Source: Kribbella flavida DSM 17836
Lineage (GTDB): Bacteria > Actinomycetota > Actinomycetes > Propionibacteriales > Kribbellaceae
Assembly (NCBI RefSeq): GCF_000024345.1
Contig: NC_013729.1
Coordinates: 4,836,001 to 4,900,000, forward strand
Direction: 5' to 3'
DNA length: 64,000 nt
Shown: positions 33,514 to 42,687 of the stretch, piece after piece
How positions within the stretch are numbered: position 1 is the first letter of the stretch
Layout of the letters: the number at the start of each line of letters is the position of its first letter
Program-made: the position numbers and the translations under genes
Notes under the pieces: model-generated
Seen by the model: the letters and a program-made list of their open reading frames with translations, nothing else
Databases searched by the model: none
Told to the model about the DNA's origin: nothing

Positions 33514-34560
33514 ATGTTCCGCCGACTCGCCGCCGTCCTGTCCGTCCTCGTCCTGCTCCCGATGCCCACCGCGCAAGCCGCCGTCGGTACCTGGTCGGCG
33601 CCCGCTCGCCTGTACGCCGCGAGCGACATCCAAGGCACCGGCTACTCCTACGCGCCGAGCGCCGTCGCCGGCGATCCACTCCGCCTCTACACCTGCCACA
33701 GCAGGTCGACCGGCACCGTCCGGGATGACATCTTTCTCACCCAGAAGAGTGGACCGATGACCATCTCCAGTCGTTCGATGCTGACCAGCTCGGCGTCCGG
33801 CTGGGACCGCTTCCACATCTGCGATCCGAGCGTCGTACGGGTCAACGTGCCGTTCAACGGCCGCAGCTACAGCTACGCGATGTTCTACCTGGGCAACGAC
33901 GTCGACGCGTCCGCCCACAATGCGATCGGCGTCGCCGTCGCCGACAGCCTCGACGGCCCGTGGGTGAAGATGCCGAACCCGGTCGTTCCGTTCGCCGGCA
34001 GCGACCCGGGCCAGTGGGGCGCCGGCCAACCGACCGCCACGACGATCGATCCTGTCGCAGGCACCGTCGTGCTGGCGTGGACCGAGGGGTACTCGACCGG
34101 CACCTTCGGGCGCGCCGCCCAGGTCAGCTTCGGCTCCGGTACGCCGGTCTTGTCGCGCCAACGCCGGATTCCAGCCGCCGGGCTGACCGACTCCACCGGT
34201 GCATCGGACTGGCTCAACAACTTCGACCTCGCCTACTCCCCGCGTCGCGACCGTTTCTACCTGGTACGGGAGGGCCACCCGTATCCGTCGTCGAACCCCA
34301 ACTACATCTCCGACCGCATCCAGCTGGCCAGTATGTCCGGCACCGACTTCTGGAACGGAACCGGCAGCTGGACCGTGGAAGGCTGGATCACCAGCGCCAC
34401 CACCGGCAAGGCCCGCACCCACAATCCCGGCCTGCTGCGCTCGATCTACGGAACCCTGCCCGACGAGTCGACGATCACCGTCGTCTACACCTCGGCCGAT
34501 CCCGACCCTGGCTCGCTGTGGACCTACACCCTGTGGCAGACCACCGCCGCTTTGAGCTGA
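33514..34560 (+). CDS. Secreted beta-propeller-like protein, possible glycoside hydrolase
   Basis: A 348-residue exported protein with a Sec signal cleaved near residue 22 (MPTAQAAVG). The mature part shows repeated strand patterns of a five-bladed propeller: SYSYAMFYLGND, DSLDGPWVKMPNP, TTIDPVAGTVVLAWTEG and LAYSPRRDRFYLVREG. Phrases such as DGPWVKMP and HICDPSVVR are reminiscent of GH43/GH117-like propellers. I cannot assign the catalytic residues with confidence. It lies between the LacI gene and the nucleoside hydrolase gene in a compact operon, so it may act outside the cell on the substrate the operon takes up. Confidence 0.75.
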   Translation: MFRRLAAVLSVLVLLPMPTAQAAVGTWSAPARLYAASDIQGTGYSYAPSAVAGDPLRLYTCHSRSTGTVRDDIFLTQKSGPMTISSRSMLTSSASGWDRFHICDPSVVRVNVPFNGRSYSYAMFYLGNDVDASAHNAIGVAVADSLDGPWVKMPNPVVPFAGSDPGQWGAGQPTATTIDPVAGTVVLAWTEGYSTGTFGRAAQVSFGSGTPVLSRQRRIPAAGLTDSTGASDWLNNFDLAYSPRRDRFYLVREGHPYPSSNPNYISDRIQLASMSGTDFWNGTGSWTVEGWITSATTGKARTHNPGLLRSIYGTLPDESTITVVYTSADPDPGSLWTYTLWQTTAALS

Positions 34561-34584
34561 CGCTCGCCCAACCGAAGGATGCGG

Positions 34585-35433
34585 ATGGCAACCTCTGTGA
34601 CGCTCGACACCGACATCGGCACGGACGTGGACGATGTGCTCGCCCTGGCCACGATCTTCGGTTCACCCGAGCTCGACCTCGCCGCGATCACCACCGTGTA
34701 CGGCGACACGCTGCTGCGGGCGAGGATGGCCGCCCGGGTCACCAGCGTCGCCGGACGTGAGCCGGGACCGATCGTGCCGGGCCGCGCCGGACCGCGGTCG
34801 GGGCGGGAGGTCTGGTGGCCGGGACACGAGGGCGCGCTGCTGCCGGAGCTGGACCTGGAAAAGGTGACCGACGCCGACCCGATCCACCTGCTCGCCACAT
34901 CGCCGACGGTCGTCGCGATCGGTCCACTGACCAACGTCGCCGAGGCGGTCGAACTGCCAGGGTGCACTGTTGAACAGCTCTACCTGATGGGCGGCGACTT
35001 CTCGGGCAGCAGGACCGAGCACAACGTCAGGTGCGACATCGACGCGGCCGCCGCCGTCTTCGCCACGGAGCTCCCGGCCACCGTGATCGGTCTCGAACAG
35101 ACCCTGCGGCTTCAGCTCGGGGGCGCCGTCGTCACCGAGATCGGCCGGGCCGGACCGCTCGGCCGACTGCTCGCCGCGGAGATGCGGCAGTTCTGGAAAT
35201 TCACCGAGCAGGATTCCAACGTGCCACACGACCCCGCCGCGGTCTTGATGGTCACCGATCCGGAGCTGTTCACCTTCGTCACCGGCCGGATCGACGTCGA
35301 TCCGACTGGACTCACCCGGTTCACACCCGCCGCAACGGGGCCGCACCGGATCGTTACCGATCTCGACCCCCGACGAGTCGCCCGGCGCATCGTTGACCGG
35401 ATCCTCACCGCCTGTGAAGGAGAGCTGTCGTGA
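34585..35433 (+). CDS. Inosine-uridine preferring nucleoside hydrolase-like protein
   Basis: A 282-residue protein of the IUNH fold. The calcium/ribose-binding motif is DTDIGTDVDDVLAL (8-21), and TVVAIGPLTNVAEAVEL and LYLMGGDFSG follow the family order. NVRCDIDAAAAVFAT corresponds to the second catalytic-site segment, where intact enzymes have N-x-x-x-D. It should hydrolyse the N-glycosidic bond of a nucleoside or a related N-riboside in the cytoplasm. GAAGG lies six bases before the ATG at 34585, preferred over 34579. Its stop overlaps the next gene's GTG. Confidence 0.88.
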   Translation: MATSVTLDTDIGTDVDDVLALATIFGSPELDLAAITTVYGDTLLRARMAARVTSVAGREPGPIVPGRAGPRSGREVWWPGHEGALLPELDLEKVTDADPIHLLATSPTVVAIGPLTNVAEAVELPGCTVEQLYLMGGDFSGSRTEHNVRCDIDAAAAVFATELPATVIGLEQTLRLQLGGAVVTEIGRAGPLGRLLAAEMRQFWKFTEQDSNVPHDPAAVLMVTDPELFTFVTGRIDVDPTGLTRFTPAATGPHRIVTDLDPRRVARRIVDRILTACEGELS

Positions 35434-36716
35434 AAGTCCCCTGGCTAGTAGTACCCGCCGCCCTTGTCCTGGCCGGCTGCCAGTCCGGTCCGGCGACCAC
35501 AAGCGCGCCGCAGGACCAGTCCGACCGACCGGTCGTCATCACGTTCGCGAACGCCGACCCGGCCGCAACCTGGCAGCCGGTCATCGATCATTGCCAGAAG
35601 CAACACCCTGGCCTGAAGGTGAAGCAGCTGAACATTCCCTATCCACAGCTCACCAGCACGATCACCCAACGGCTGACCCAGGGCAATGCCGACCTGGACG
35701 TCTTCAACATCGTCCCGGCCTGGGTCAAGGACTACACGAACCGCGGTTTCCTGGCCGATCTGTCGGAGCTGAAAGACAAGGCGATCGCGAACGCGGTCAG
35801 CGAGGACATGGTCACCGCCAACGAGGTCGACAGCAAGCTCTTCGCACTGTCGCCCTGGACGACGTCTCAGTTCCTCTACTACAACGCGGACGTCCTGCGG
35901 AAGGCGGGGGTCGCGCCACCGTCAGCCGATCCGGCCGAGCGGTGGACCTGGCAGCAGCTCCGGGACGCGGCCGCGAAACTCAAGGGCAAGGTCCAGTATC
36001 CGCTGATGTTCGATCAGTTCGACAGCTACTACCAGTTGCAGCCGCTCGGCGTGTCGGCCGGCGGCGGCAACGGGCTCGCCGGTGATGCGCAGGACAAGCC
36101 GGACTTCGGCAACGCGGGCTGGCAGCAGGCGATGACCTTCTACTCCGGGCTGTTCGAAGACGGGCTCTCGCCGCGCGGTATCACCAACGACAAGACCAAC
36201 GCGATCTTTGCCGGTGGCAAGGCAGGCTTCATCGTTTCGGGTCCGTGGACCGTGTCGAACGCGGTCAAGGGCAAGCTTCCGTTCGGCGTCGCCGCGGCCC
36301 CGGTCTTCGAGGGTGGCAAGCCGGCCACCTCCACCGACTCCTGGGCCATGGCAGTCAGCGCCAAGTCGGCCAAGCAGGCCGCGGCCAAGACGTTCGTCGA
36401 CTGCGTCAACCTGAGCGAGGCCGGCAACACCGCCTCGATCAAGGTCGCCCAGATCACGCCCACGCACAAGGACGCCTACAAAGCCTTCGCCGCCCAGCTG
36501 GAGAGTTCGGGGGGAACCGCGACCGAAGGGCTGGCCGAGCTGATGGAGTTCGAGCTGCGGACGACCGCCGTGCATCGGCCGCCGGTGACCGGCTACACCG
36601 TGTTCGAGGCCGAGGCGGAAAAGATGTTCTCCGACATCCGCAACGGCGCCGACCCGGCCGCCCGCACGAAGAAGGCCGACGAGATCATCGCCCAGCAGTT
36701 CGAGCGACTGGGCTGA
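35430..36716 (+). CDS. ABC sugar/nucleoside transporter substrate-binding lipoprotein
   Basis: A 428-residue family-1 binding protein with a lipobox (LVLAGCQSG, Cys about residue 17). The mature protein has VVITFANADPAATWQPVIDH, ITQRLTQGNADLDVFNIVPA and IFAGGKAGFIVSGPWTV in the normal order for sugar-binding proteins. It overlaps the nucleoside hydrolase gene by GTGA and is followed three bases later by the permease, so the importer is tightly coupled to the hydrolase. No ATPase gene accompanies it. Confidence 0.93.
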   Translation: MKVPWLVVPAALVLAGCQSGPATTSAPQDQSDRPVVITFANADPAATWQPVIDHCQKQHPGLKVKQLNIPYPQLTSTITQRLTQGNADLDVFNIVPAWVKDYTNRGFLADLSELKDKAIANAVSEDMVTANEVDSKLFALSPWTTSQFLYYNADVLRKAGVAPPSADPAERWTWQQLRDAAAKLKGKVQYPLMFDQFDSYYQLQPLGVSAGGGNGLAGDAQDKPDFGNAGWQQAMTFYSGLFEDGLSPRGITNDKTNAIFAGGKAGFIVSGPWTVSNAVKGKLPFGVAAAPVFEGGKPATSTDSWAMAVSAKSAKQAAAKTFVDCVNLSEAGNTASIKVAQITPTHKDAYKAFAAQLESSGGTATEGLAELMEFELRTTAVHRPPVTGYTVFEAEAEKMFSDIRNGADPAARTKKADEIIAQQFERLG

Positions 36717-36719
36717 CCG

Positions 36720-37643
36720 ATGGCCGCTGTGACCGAACCCCGCCTGGTGCAGGCCGCCACGTTACCTCGCCGGTGGTCGCCGCGGCGCCGGCGGGACGCC
36801 CGGCTCGCCGCCGTTCTGCTGGCCCCCGCCGTGCTGGTCATGGTCATGCTGCGCGTCGTTCCCGCGGTCTCGGCACTCTCGGAGAGCTTCCGGCACCTGT
36901 CCTTGCGTACGGGCGTGAAGGACTTTGTCGGCTTCGACAACTACCTGTACCTGTTCGGCTCATCGCAGTTCCACTCCGTGCTGACCACCACTTTGCTGTT
37001 CAACCTGGTGATCAATCCGGTCATCGTCGTGCTGTCGACGGCGCTGGCGCTGCTCCTTGCCCAACGGCTCCCGCTGGCCGGCTTGTGGCGGTCGCTGATT
37101 TTCGTGCCGGCCGCCGTGCCCGGGTCGGTCGTCGCACTGATCTGGAGCACGGCGATGCAGCCCGACGGACTGCTCAACTCGGCACTCAGGCTGGTCGGCC
37201 TGCCGCCGCAGCCCTTCCTCACCTCGTCGAGTCAGGCGCTCGGCTCGATCGGCGTGATGCTCGCCTGGGGCGCGATCGGGTACTGGATGCTGTTCGTCAT
37301 CGCCGGGCTGAAGGACATCCCGGTGGCCTTGTACGAGGCCGCGATGATCGACGGGGCGGGCTGGTGGCAACGCCTCGTGTCGATCACCCTTCCGCTGCTG
37401 CGGCGGCCGATGGCCTTCGTCCTGGTCGCCTGCACGGTCGGTAGCTTTCTCGCCTTCGCCCCGGTGCAGATCCTCACCAAGGGTGGGCCCGACAATTCGA
37501 CCACCCTGCTGATGTACGACGTCTACACCAACGCCTACCAGGTCGGCGACCTCGGCGTCGCCCAAGCCGAGGTGGTCGTTCTGATGGCATTGCTGGCCGT
37601 CATCGTCGCGTTCCAGTTCCGGATGATGCGCGAGGAGCGCTGA
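36720..37643 (+). CDS. ABC transporter permease (MalF-like)
   Basis: A 307-residue permease with six helices after a basic cytoplasmic N-terminus (RRRRDARLAAV). The EAA loop is VALYEAAMIDGAGWWQRLVS, followed by ITLPLLRRPMAF. QILTKGGPDNSTTLLMYDVY is the usual last periplasmic loop of carbohydrate importers. Its stop shares a base with the start of the second permease (TGATG). Confidence 0.93.
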   Translation: MAAVTEPRLVQAATLPRRWSPRRRRDARLAAVLLAPAVLVMVMLRVVPAVSALSESFRHLSLRTGVKDFVGFDNYLYLFGSSQFHSVLTTTLLFNLVINPVIVVLSTALALLLAQRLPLAGLWRSLIFVPAAVPGSVVALIWSTAMQPDGLLNSALRLVGLPPQPFLTSSSQALGSIGVMLAWGAIGYWMLFVIAGLKDIPVALYEAAMIDGAGWWQRLVSITLPLLRRPMAFVLVACTVGSFLAFAPVQILTKGGPDNSTTLLMYDVYTNAYQVGDLGVAQAEVVVLMALLAVIVAFQFRMMREER

Positions 37644-38479
37644 TGCGACCGTCGGTGTTGTCCAGGGTCAGCTCGCTGGCGGCCGCTCTGGTCGCCGCCG
37701 GCCTCATCTTCCTCCCGCTCTGGTGGGTTTTCGCTTCGTCGCTGCGACCGGGCAACACGTTCGTGGAGTACCTCACTCCGCTGTCCTGGACGGCTTTCCT
37801 CCCGCTCGGCGGCTCGTTCACCAACTACAGCGTGCTGCTGTCCGGTGACTTCGCGCGGGCGCTGCTGAACAGCTTCTTCGTTGCCGGCGCCACCGTCGTC
37901 CTCGGACTCGTCATCGCGGTGCTGGCGGCGTACGCGCTGGCGGTACTCGACTTCCCTGGCCGGGGCCTGGTCTTCGCTTTCGTCATCCTGGTGTCGATGG
38001 TGCCCTTCGACGCGATCGCGATCCCGCTGTCCGGGCTGTTCAGCACGTGGCGGCTGAGCGACACCTACGCCGGCCTGATCCTTCCCGCGCTGGCGAACGG
38101 CTTCTCCATCTTCGTGCTGCGGCAGTTCTTTCTCGGCGTACCGAGGGAACTGCTGGACGCCGCCGAGGTGGACGGGCTGGGCCGGCTCGGAATCCTGATC
38201 CGGATCGTCCTGCCACTGTCGAAGCCTGCCCTGATCGGAGCCGCACTGATGCTGTTCCTGTCCCAGTGGCAGGCGTATCTCTGGCCGCTGCTGATCGGCA
38301 CTTCGCCGGCCAAACAGCTGGCGCCGATCGCACTGGCGAACCTCAGCAGCCTCTACCAGGTCGACCTCGGACAGATCCTGGCCGGGTCTTTCGTCCTCAG
38401 TGTCGTACCGATGATCCTGCTGCTCTTCTTCCAGCGTCAGTACACCGACTCCCTGTCCACCACTGGTTTGCGAGGTTGA
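37643..38479 (+). CDS. ABC transporter permease (MalG-like)
   Basis: A 278-residue permease with six helices. The EAA loop is RELLDAAEVDGLGRLGILIR, followed by IVLPLSKPALIGAAL. It completes the importer with the genes at 35430 and 36720. The last residues run to two bases before the ATG of the nucleoside-hydrolase-like gene. Confidence 0.93.
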   Translation: MRPSVLSRVSSLAAALVAAGLIFLPLWWVFASSLRPGNTFVEYLTPLSWTAFLPLGGSFTNYSVLLSGDFARALLNSFFVAGATVVLGLVIAVLAAYALAVLDFPGRGLVFAFVILVSMVPFDAIAIPLSGLFSTWRLSDTYAGLILPALANGFSIFVLRQFFLGVPRELLDAAEVDGLGRLGILIRIVLPLSKPALIGAALMLFLSQWQAYLWPLLIGTSPAKQLAPIALANLSSLYQVDLGQILAGSFVLSVVPMILLLFFQRQYTDSLSTTGLRG

Positions 38480-38481
38480 GG

Positions 38482-39561
38482 ATGTCCGTGCCCGTGGTGA
38501 GCATCACCGATCTCTACCACCCGCCCGAAGACCCTGGCGACAACATCGATCTGATCATGGCCTACGGGCTGCCCGAGGTCGATCTGCGCGCCGTCATCCT
38601 CGACGCCTTGGAAGAGAAGCGGGCGCTGATCGACGGCGGAGTCCCCGGCTACCCGGGACCCCGCGATCCCGGGGTGATCCCGGTGGCGCAGCTGAACGCG
38701 ATCTTCGGCCGGAACGTGCCGTCCGCGATGTGCCCGTTCACCCGGATGCGGAGCCTGACCGACCAGATGCGGGATGTGCCGGCCGCGCAGCAGTTCGGGA
38801 TCGAACTGCTGCTGCGGGTGCTCGAGGAAAGCACCGAGCCGGTGCACCTGCTGTCCTTCGGATCGGCTCGTCCGCTGGCCATCGCTTTCAACCGCGAACC
38901 GGAGCTGCTGCATGCCAAGGTCGCTCGGATCCACCTGTCCGCCGGAACCACCACCCCGACGTACCTCGAGTGGAACGTCGTCCAGGACCCGATCGCCATG
39001 ATGCGGATCGTCGACTCCGGCCTGCCGCTGTCGCTCTATCCCTGCGCAACCATCGACAGCTGCTACGCCTACGACCACCACAACACCTTCTGGTCGCTGC
39101 CCGACCTGCGCTGGATCGAAGGCATGCATCCTCCGCTGCGAAGATATCTGGGCTACGCGCTGGCACGGTCGTCGCGTCCTGACTACCTCCGCGCCTTGGA
39201 AGAAGACGCGCCACCAGAGGTGATGGCCGACATCTACCGCCGATCGCACTCGGTCTGGGAAACTGCTGTCTGGATGAACGTCTCCGGACGGATACTGGTT
39301 CGGCGCCTGGACGGCACGCACCGGATCATCCGCGCGGACGACCGGCAGCCAGGCGATGTCGCCTTCCGCAACGATCAGGTCCCGTGCACGACGACCACGC
39401 ATCCCAGTGGGCTCTACTCGTTCCAGCTCACCGATGAGCCGGCCTCGACCACGATCTTCGTGCGCGACGACCCCGCCGAGTACGAGAAGGCGATGACAGA
39501 GGCGATGCCGGCGTTGTACCAGTCGTTCCGACCGAACCAGTGGCCGACAGCCGCACACTGA
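38482..39561 (+). CDS. Diverged nucleoside-hydrolase-fold protein
   Basis: A 359-residue protein that follows the IUNH layout: VVSITDLYHPPEDPGDNIDL at the N-terminus where IUNH enzymes have DTDxGxDD, LLSFGSARPLAIAFN in the place of the G-P-L-T-N segment, and KVARIHLSAG in the place of the MGG strand. The metal-binding Asp cluster is only partly kept, so it may bind without hydrolysing, or use another chemistry. It ends the LacI-led operon. Pairing of a canonical and a diverged member with one importer suggests a substrate other than free nucleosides. Confidence 0.7.
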   Translation: MSVPVVSITDLYHPPEDPGDNIDLIMAYGLPEVDLRAVILDALEEKRALIDGGVPGYPGPRDPGVIPVAQLNAIFGRNVPSAMCPFTRMRSLTDQMRDVPAAQQFGIELLLRVLEESTEPVHLLSFGSARPLAIAFNREPELLHAKVARIHLSAGTTTPTYLEWNVVQDPIAMMRIVDSGLPLSLYPCATIDSCYAYDHHNTFWSLPDLRWIEGMHPPLRRYLGYALARSSRPDYLRALEEDAPPEVMADIYRRSHSVWETAVWMNVSGRILVRRLDGTHRIIRADDRQPGDVAFRNDQVPCTTTTHPSGLYSFQLTDEPASTTIFVRDDPAEYEKAMTEAMPALYQSFRPNQWPTAAH

Positions 39562-39920
39562 CCGCTGCCCCGAGAGAGCACCGGAAGCCAGGTCGCCGCC
39601 ACCGGGCGTCGTACGCCGTCCCGCCACTCGGACCCGGTCGAACTTGCCCATCGGACTGGCGTCGACGCCGGCGTGCCCATTCGGTTTGATCGCTTGCCGG
39701 ATGCGGACTCAGGCGAATCGCCACTTACCGGATCAGCACCCGCTGGGTGTTGGCTCCAGCACCGTAGATTGCGGAGCCGACACCCTCGCTGGGGGCGCAG
39801 TTTGCCTCGTTCGGGTGGCGGCGTTGACATGCACTGCGGGTCTTAGCTGAGGTGAATTGGTCGCAGCGAGCGCATGCTGACGGCTACGGGCCTGCCCGAC
39901 TCCGACGCTGCTGCTTCGGA
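39562..39920 (+). other. Intergenic region, no supported gene
   Basis: About 360 bases between the LacI operon and the small secreted protein gene on the other strand. Open frames are short and unconvincing. The only structured piece I see is a short GC-rich hairpin around 39736-39755 (CAGCACCCGCTGGGTGTTG). Confidence 0.4.
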
Positions 39921-40253
39921 TCAGCCCACGTTCACCCACACATCAGTGGCGTAAACATGGGGATTCCTGCTGTTGTAGCAGCTCGCCCGCGACCACACCG
40001 GGCTCGGCCCGGTCAGCCACGGGCCGGTTCGATAGGAGCCGTCCGAGCAGCGGACAAGAGCCTGAAATGCGCGAGCGCTCCAAGCGCACTGAGCATCGCC
40101 GACCCAGTAGGTGAGGGTGGCGTTGCACCCAGGCGGAGGAGTGTGGATGGTCCCGGCGAACGCAGGGCTTGCGCCACTGATCAACCCGCCGGCGATCAAT
40201 GCCGTGGTGGACGCGCCGATCGCGAGCCGACGGACAGTTTTCGAGATTTTCAC
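39921..40253 (-). CDS. Small secreted cysteine-containing protein
   Basis: A 110-residue protein with a clear Sec signal (basic MKISKTVRR, hydrophobic core, cleavage after PAFA near residue 33). The mature part of about 77 residues contains four cysteines (GCNATLTYW, DAQCAWSAR, VRCSDGSYR, ASCYNSRN), enough for two disulfides, and several Trp/Tyr. This pattern is common in small actinobacterial exported proteins of unknown role. No family is recognised. It stands alone, with its own promoter region. Confidence 0.8.
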   Translation of the reverse strand: MKISKTVRRLAIGASTTALIAGGLISGASPAFAGTIHTPPPGCNATLTYWVGDAQCAWSARAFQALVRCSDGSYRTGPWLTGPSPVWSRASCYNSRNPHVYATDVWVNVG

Positions 40254-40387
40254 GCGCGAAAGCTATCGAGGGTTCGCATCGGCCGGCGATCAGTTCGATC
40301 TGTGTCCAAGTGAGCCGACCGATGTGGTACGCGCACCTCGTCCGTCATCAGAAGGGCGCATGAAGCGGCGAGCGGTCCACACCGCCA

Positions 40388-40421
40388 CCGGGGCCGGTTC
40401 CCGGCAAGAGACCGGCCCCGG
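40388..40421 (-). terminator. Hairpin terminator after the TAP-type peptidase gene
   Basis: CCGGGGCCGG and CCGGCCCCGG form a perfect 10-bp stem with a 14-base loop, seven bases past the stop codon of the minus-strand gene at 40429. There is no T-run, as is usual in high-GC actinobacteria. Confidence 0.65.
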
Positions 40422-40428
40422 GTAGCGG

Positions 40429-41994
40429 TCAGCGCGTGGGCATCGGCTCGTCGGCGCAGACCGTGTGATGGGGCGGAAGAGTGCCGTCGATCAGGTATCT
40501 GGTGATGATGGATCGGGTGCATTCGCTGTAGTGCCAGGTTGTGTGGGTCGTGCCCTCGAAGGTGAGCAGGCGGGCGTTGTCCAGGGCGTTGGTGAGTTCC
40601 ACCGCGTCCTGGAACGGCACGTCGGGATCATGGGTCGTGCCGATGACCAAAGCGGTCGCGGCGCCCGGCGCGTTCCACGGGCCGGCGTAGCTCGACTTGC
40701 GCTCGGCCGGCCACTGGGCACAGGCCTGTGCGTGCCCCTGGTCGTAGTTGGCCGGACCGTGGGCGAGGGCCGGGCCGAGCAGCGGTGCTGCCTGGATCGC
40801 GGCAGCCAGCTTGCCGCGGAGCAGGTTCACGTCCTGGGGGAACCGGCGGTCGGCGCATTCGATCGCGGTGTTGAGGTTCATGTACCTGGTGTAAGCGTCG
40901 CTCATCGGGCTGACGAGGGCGCCGCTGCGGGTGGTGGCCGCCTTCTGCAGTTCAGTTGCGAGCCAGGACCAGTTGGACTGTCCGTACCCGAGTTCCAGGG
41001 AGACCCAGAAGGTGAAGAGACCACCTCTGGCCACGACCTTGCCGTTGGCGTCGCGGACCGGAGTGACGTCCAGGCTCGCTTGCAGGCGGCGAAAAGCGTC
41101 CGCCGGCCGGCCGTCGCCGAACGAGCAGTCGGCCGGGGACTTGGTGCACCAGGCGAAGAACCGGTTGAGCGATGCCTCCGCGGCGACGTACTGCCGGTGG
41201 TTGTTGTCGTACGGCCGGTTGACGAACGAGTCCGGGCCGACCGCCCCGTCCAGCGCCAGCACTCTGGTGCGCTGCGGGAACAGGTTCGCGTACACGGTGC
41301 CGAGGTAGGTCCCGTAGGAGAAACCGAAGAAGTTCAGCTGCTCGTCGCCGACCGCGGCGCGCAGCAGGTCCATGTCGCGGGCAGTGTTCTCGGTGCCCAG
41401 GTGCGGAAGCAGCGCTGCGTTGTTGGCGACACACCCGTCGCTGAACCGCTTGCCGAACGTCACCGCACGCTCAAAGCCGCCCGACGACAGCCGACCCGGT
41501 GTGGCAGCCCACTGCTCCGCATACTCCGGCAGCGAGACACAGCTGACCTTCGGCGTGCTGCCACCGACCGCACGCGGGTCGAACCCGACGATGTCGTACC
41601 GCTCACGCAGTTCGACCGGCGCGTTCTCGCCGAGGTCACGCACCATCAGGGACGCCGCCAGGCCAGGACCCCCAGGGTTGGTGAACAGCGAGCCGATCCG
41701 CTGCGACGGAACAGTCGCCGGCTTGCGGATCAGCGACAGGGTGACCTTCGCCCCCTGCGGCTGGCTGTAGTCCAGCGGGACCTGCGCGGTCGTGCACTGG
41801 TAACCGTCTCCGCTGGTGTCGCACGGCGCCCAGTTCAGTACCGGTACGGGGACGGACGCGACCCCACCGGCTGGCGTGGGCCGGGTCTTGGAAGGAATGT
41901 CCGTACTCAGCGGAGCGGCGCTCGCGCTGAAGGTGGAGACGGTGAAAGAAGACAGAACGGCCAGGCCAAGGGCCAGAAGAGCGCGTTTGGGCAT
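40429..41994 (-). CDS. Secreted tripeptidyl-aminopeptidase-type alpha/beta hydrolase
   Basis: A 521-residue exported hydrolase with a Sec signal cleaved near ASAAP (residue 27). The fold opens with GSLFTNPGGPGLAASLMVRD, the oxyanion loop of the family. The nucleophile Ser is in FFGFSYGTYLG near residue 226, the acid Asp is likely in DPDVPFQDAVE and the base His in EGTTHTTWHY near the C-terminus. The C-terminal 100 residues match the TAP-like domain of Streptomyces tripeptidyl aminopeptidases (SlpD/SlpE-like). It probably trims peptides outside the cell. Confidence 0.92.
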   Translation of the reverse strand: MPKRALLALGLAVLSSFTVSTFSASAAPLSTDIPSKTRPTPAGGVASVPVPVLNWAPCDTSGDGYQCTTAQVPLDYSQPQGAKVTLSLIRKPATVPSQRIGSLFTNPGGPGLAASLMVRDLGENAPVELRERYDIVGFDPRAVGGSTPKVSCVSLPEYAEQWAATPGRLSSGGFERAVTFGKRFSDGCVANNAALLPHLGTENTARDMDLLRAAVGDEQLNFFGFSYGTYLGTVYANLFPQRTRVLALDGAVGPDSFVNRPYDNNHRQYVAAEASLNRFFAWCTKSPADCSFGDGRPADAFRRLQASLDVTPVRDANGKVVARGGLFTFWVSLELGYGQSNWSWLATELQKAATTRSGALVSPMSDAYTRYMNLNTAIECADRRFPQDVNLLRGKLAAAIQAAPLLGPALAHGPANYDQGHAQACAQWPAERKSSYAGPWNAPGAATALVIGTTHDPDVPFQDAVELTNALDNARLLTFEGTTHTTWHYSECTRSIITRYLIDGTLPPHHTVCADEPMPTR

Positions 41995-42299
41995 GACTCC
42001 TCAACTTGTCAGCTGCTGAGCAGGAAGAAGAAACGGACGGGGTGAGGAAGCTTCGCGGCGAACCACCGCGCTTCGACAACTCATAATCGCCAGCGCACTG
42101 TGCAAGGTCAAAGAATTCGACTCACACCTAAAATGACATCTGCATATGCACGACGCGGTATGTGGATTGCCGCTGACAACGCCTCACCTGCTAGGCGCGG
42201 ATGCGTTCCCCGGTGACTAAAGTACGGACTTACAGCACAGATGGAGCCTCTGCCGTGGCTGTGGGTGCCGGTCGAAGGCAAGATCCATGTCCTACGTCG
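41995..42299 (-). other. AT-richer intergenic region upstream of the peptidase gene
   Basis: About 300 bases without a supported gene. The stretch 42080-42180 is unusually AT-rich for this window and probably holds the promoter of the minus-strand peptidase gene; I cannot name -35/-10 elements with confidence. Confidence 0.35.
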
Positions 42300-42656
42300 T
42301 CACCTGCCCTTCTTGCCGTTGTGGCCCTGCTGGTTGATCGCGGTTTGCGCCTTCTCGAAGGCGGCGGCCAGCTGGCGCGCGAGATCGGCGGCGCGCTGCA
42401 GTTCCGCCCCGGCCTGGTCGACGCTTTGCCCCGGCTCGCGGTTGTTGTCGTACACCTCGTACTCGGTAAGCGAGCGACGCAGTCCGCTGCCCAGCTGCTC
42501 CGACAGCTGGGCAAGTCCCCAGCTCGCGACTTTCAGGTTCCCGGTCAGCGCGTAGACCAGCGGCGCCGGCGTCGTACGGAACGTGCCGTGCATCAGCGCC
42601 TGCACGCACTCGTGGACGTCGCCTGCGAGCTTGGTCAGTTCTTCGTAGGTGCTCAT
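42300..42656 (-). CDS. Small helical protein, unknown function
   Basis: A 118-residue, probably all-helical protein (MSTYEELTKLAGDVHECVQA, ASWGLAQLSEQLGSGL, AGAELQRAADLARQLAAAFE) with a basic tail (GHNGKKGR). GAGAGGA lies seven bases before the ATG. Size, helix content and a central W-G resemble WXG100/ESX-associated or antitoxin-like actinobacterial proteins, but the W-x-G is not in a canonical hairpin turn. A short frame ending HVVPTPLAAYSVRQ...FGAHG stops 31 bases upstream and may be the end of an upstream gene. Confidence 0.7.
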   Translation of the reverse strand: MSTYEELTKLAGDVHECVQALMHGTFRTTPAPLVYALTGNLKVASWGLAQLSEQLGSGLRRSLTEYEVYDNNREPGQSVDQAGAELQRAADLARQLAAAFEKAQTAINQQGHNGKKGR

Positions 42657-42687
42657 CGGTGGGTCCTCTCTCGTAGTGTGCTAGCCG

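Noticed and set aside
39620..39675. Minus-strand phrase MGKFDRVRV resembling the end of an AMP-binding CoA ligase
   Set aside because: Only about ten residues match and nothing upstream or downstream supports a ligase; too short to call a relic.
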